Below, piece by piece: positions 61,524 to 64,000 of a DNA stretch of 64,000 bases (position 1 is the first letter of the stretch; the number at the start of each line of letters is the position of its first letter). The stretch comes from Nitzschia sp. DOCU1 (taxonomy: Eukaryota > Bacillariophyta > Bacillariophyceae > Bacillariales > Bacillariaceae). The notes beneath the pieces are model-generated. The model was not told the origin of the DNA. It worked only from the letters and a program-made list of their open reading frames with translations, and did not search any database. The stretch covers positions 2,170,001 through 2,234,000 of the forward strand of contig OX595989.1 in the NCBI GenBank assembly GCA_951394045.1, given 5' to 3'. Made by a program: the position numbers and the translations under genes.

Positions 61524-64000
61524 CTAGTTCCTCCTTTTCTTCTTTGGAATGTGCGTAAAAGCATCCTCACCGGGAGTTTGGCCCTTTTTGGGGACGTGCA
61601 GGTTCAATTCATCGTTGGACTTCAACTCTTTACCACGAGCGCCTGCAGCCTTGTGGCCATTCGATTGTTGGGCATTCTCATAAATCGACAAATCTCGCGC
61701 ATATCGTTTCTTGTCCCAATTCGCCCAAATACGCCAGGTTTCCTTTTCCTCGTCGGGAAGGTCGAGCCAGCGTTCTTTCAATATGTCGTTGACTTTCTCC
61801 TTGTCTTTGCGCTCGACGGGATTCAAGGATTGCTTAACTTCCTTGCGGATACTCATACAAAAGTGCGTAAATGCTTTCTTGGCTTCCCTGGGAGGTTCGG
61901 ATCCATCATAGTCAGGGAATTCAACTATCGTACCGTCAGGTCCAATGGCTCCATTGGGATCTTCAAGGGGTTCCTCTTCCTCTTGCGCGTGTTCCCCAGC
62001 GGAACGTGGTCGCTTCTTTGAGTGAGAACCTCCGTTTCGGGCGACGTTTTCTTTCTGGTCTTCAGAAATATCTCTGCTCAGCTCCTTCAAGCGATCTTGA
62101 AGTTCCTTCATCTGGGCCTCGAGCTCTTCCACACTCTGTTCCAGCTGAGATCGCTCTTTGTCCATCTCCTTTCGTTTCGTCTCGCGCTCTTTGCGTTTCA
62201 TATCCTTGAAGGGCGGGAGCTCGACGGGAGGCAATTCTTTACCCTCTTCTGCAACTGTGGGAAGGCCCGCGGCTTCTCGAGCTTTCTTTTCAAGATCTTC
62301 GACTTCTTTGACCGCGGCTCTCATCAAGTGCTCGCACCGACGACCAAGAACATCAACAGGTAAGCTGCGCAAGAAGTAGTCGAACCGAAACTTGGGGCTT
62401 CTTCGAATCGCCATTTTGACGGCACCCCACTCCCCAAATCCGTACTGCAACGGGATTCAAATGATTGGCGTGTGAGCGACGAGCATACTGCGGCTATGTC
62501 GACCAATTGTCAATCGAGATTTGCCTCTGGTTTATTACCTTTCGTGTCCAGCAAAGCAGGTACCGGTCATTATCGGGCGAAAAGAGCTTGTCCTTCGTAT
62601 TCACGTGGGAAAACTCCAACTCTTCCCACGGATTGTCAAACAGCGATACGAAAATTCGTGTGCCGCGTTCAAGAGCCTTGATATCTCGGATCTTCTTCTC
62701 GCCCTTTTCGATCAACTTGATGACGCGATCATACTCGTGCTCAGAAAAGCGCGATTTACCAATATCACCCCAGAAGGCATCGGCGTAGGCCTTCACTTTT
62801 TCTACACTTTTGCCGATTTCCAAAGCGATCTTTACAATTTCATCTCGACCATACCTCGCGCTCGCTTTCACGAAAGCAGAGTAGTCAGGTCTTGTCCAGT
62901 CGACGAATCCTTCCTTCAAGAGTCTCTCCTTTTCTGCCTGAGTCTCCTCGTCGAGTAGTGGCGGGAGCTTGAAGGCGTCGATGCTGGCCTGTACTTCCGA
63001 TTCTGAGACTTCGGGCTTTTCCGGATCAGTTTCTTCTTCGTTTGCCGTTTTCATCTTTTCTTCGATGATGTCTTCCTTTTTCATAGTCGCCATCTTCTGT
63101 GTTTCTTCAGGCAACTCACGAAATTTCTTCTCCTCTTCGTCCTGGATGGCCATCAAGCGCACGGTATCGAACATTTGCCATTCTTCCATCCGAGGCAATC
63201 GTACAGACTTTGGAAGCTTGAATATTTTCTTCTTTTTGCGCTCCTTGGCCGCACCACCGTTCATAGCAGCCATCTGCTCCTGATACAACTTGTTCTCGTT
63301 ATAGTTGGCGACGGGTTTGCGCTCGCGCTTTCCCATGTCGATGATGTGCATCAACTCCGACTCCGCTTTTGCTGCGGCAAGGGCATTCCTCGAGTAGTCC
63401 ACTCCTTCAAAAGTTTGAAGATTCGAGCCTCCATCCAGCTTGAAGTCTAACAGATCGCCCTTATCGGCCGCCTTAAGCTTGTCATTGAGCTCCTGGGTCT
63501 TTCGTTTCCCGGCATCGATAATCAAATCAATGTCTTCGTCGGTGATCGAAGAATCTTTACTCTTAAAGATTTTGTCCGCACCAAAGGTCACAGCGCTCAG
63601 AAGATCATCTCGAGACAACTTGTCCTTTTCTTTGAGACGACCCTGTTGTACAACCATTGCATCAAGCTTGAGCTTCTGTTGCGCTCGCTCCACGATCTTT
63701 TCCTCGACAGTATGCTCCGTGACGAAACGGAACACCTGCACTTCTTTCTTCTGTCCAATACGGTGTGCACGATCCTGTGCTTGCAGATCTGCCTGGGGGT
63801 TCCAGTCTGAATCATAAAGGATGACAACATCGGCAGTCTGGAGATTGATTCCAAGGCCTCCAGCGCGCGTTGAAAGCAAAAAGATGAACTTATCAGAATT
63901 TGGAGCATTGAAGGCGTCAATGTAGTCCTCGCGGAGTTCATAGCTGGTGTTTCCATCGATCCTAAAATACCGGCAAAGTCACTCTAATTGTCAGCAGGAG
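61524..64000 (-). CDS. ISWI: ISWI chromatin remodeler with C-terminal HMG box, 5' partial
   Basis: The visible exons are 63961-62539 and 62444-61524. An intron (acceptor GGTATTTTAG at 63962-63971) runs out of the window, so the first ATPase lobe lies upstream. Present: the second RecA lobe ([20 protein letters not shown]; motif [21 protein letters not shown]), the NegC/linker, the HAND region, the SANT domain ([20 protein letters not shown]), the spacer helix, and SLIDE ([20 protein letters not shown] ... [27 protein letters not shown]). A coiled coil ([21 protein letters not shown]) and then an HMG-box-like domain ([20 protein letters not shown] ... [23 protein letters not shown]) and a basic C-terminus (PKKKRRN) follow. 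Animal and yeast ISWI end soon after SLIDE, so the HMG box is an extra DNA-binding part. Confidence 0.92.

Overview
The window looks like nuclear DNA of a protist, most likely a diatom or another stramenopile. Genes are packed tightly on both strands. Introns are few and short (about 63-114 bp, GTAAGT/GTATGT-type donors, CAG/TAG acceptors). The gene content is fully eukaryotic: exocyst, COPII, ISWI, a class I histone deacetylase, cytosolic Fe-S assembly and deoxyhypusine synthase. A DUF5672-like type II membrane protein and a single-pass LRR protein are also typical of diatoms. The lineage call is inference from style and content. No rRNA, tRNA, CRISPR or virus-like gene was recognised.

Layout. 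1-12.6 kb: a 5'-partial gene joining leucine-rich-repeat-like sequence to a LARGE-type (GT49) glycosyltransferase; a C2-like unknown; EXO84 (4 exons); a small single-pass membrane protein; a large unknown. 12.6-31.2 kb: a small TPR-like membrane protein, a possible 39-aa micro-protein, DRE2, then a tandem segmental duplication of the unit [DRE2(+) / SNF2-RAD5/16-like helicase(-) / AAA ATPase(+)]. The outer DRE2 and outer AAA gene are intact. The inner AAA and inner DRE2 copies are pseudogenes fused at the duplication junction. The two helicase copies share the same seven-exon structure, but the second carries a 1-bp frameshift. MMS19 follows, convergent with the intact AAA gene.

31-44.7 kb: an unknown protein, a class I histone deacetylase, a 3-kb gene-poor tract with microsatellite, hairpin and relic coding sequence, then a complete 4.1-kb DNA transposon (38994-43101) with long terminal inverted repeats, a 4-bp target duplication and a damaged RNase H-fold transposase gene; then deoxyhypusine synthase. 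44.7-64 kb: an LRR membrane protein, a PH-domain protein, a DUF5672-like membrane protein, a GST-HIT fusion, an Atg22/UMF1-like transporter, SEC31 with an embedded WW domain, a nodulin-like MFS transporter, and a 5'-partial ISWI remodeler with an added HMG box.

Functional links: EXO84 and SEC31 act in secretion; DRE2 and MMS19 in cytosolic Fe-S assembly; the SNF2 pair, HDAC and ISWI in chromatin. Nothing suggests operon-like regulation, but several gene pairs share short divergent promoters, and two putative bZIP/bHLH-type palindromes stand out (CACGTG boxes and a 14-bp TGACGTCA palindrome). Exon boundaries were assigned by hand from splice signals, reading-frame continuity and paralogue comparison; every complete spliced model keeps frame except the frameshifted SNF2 copy.
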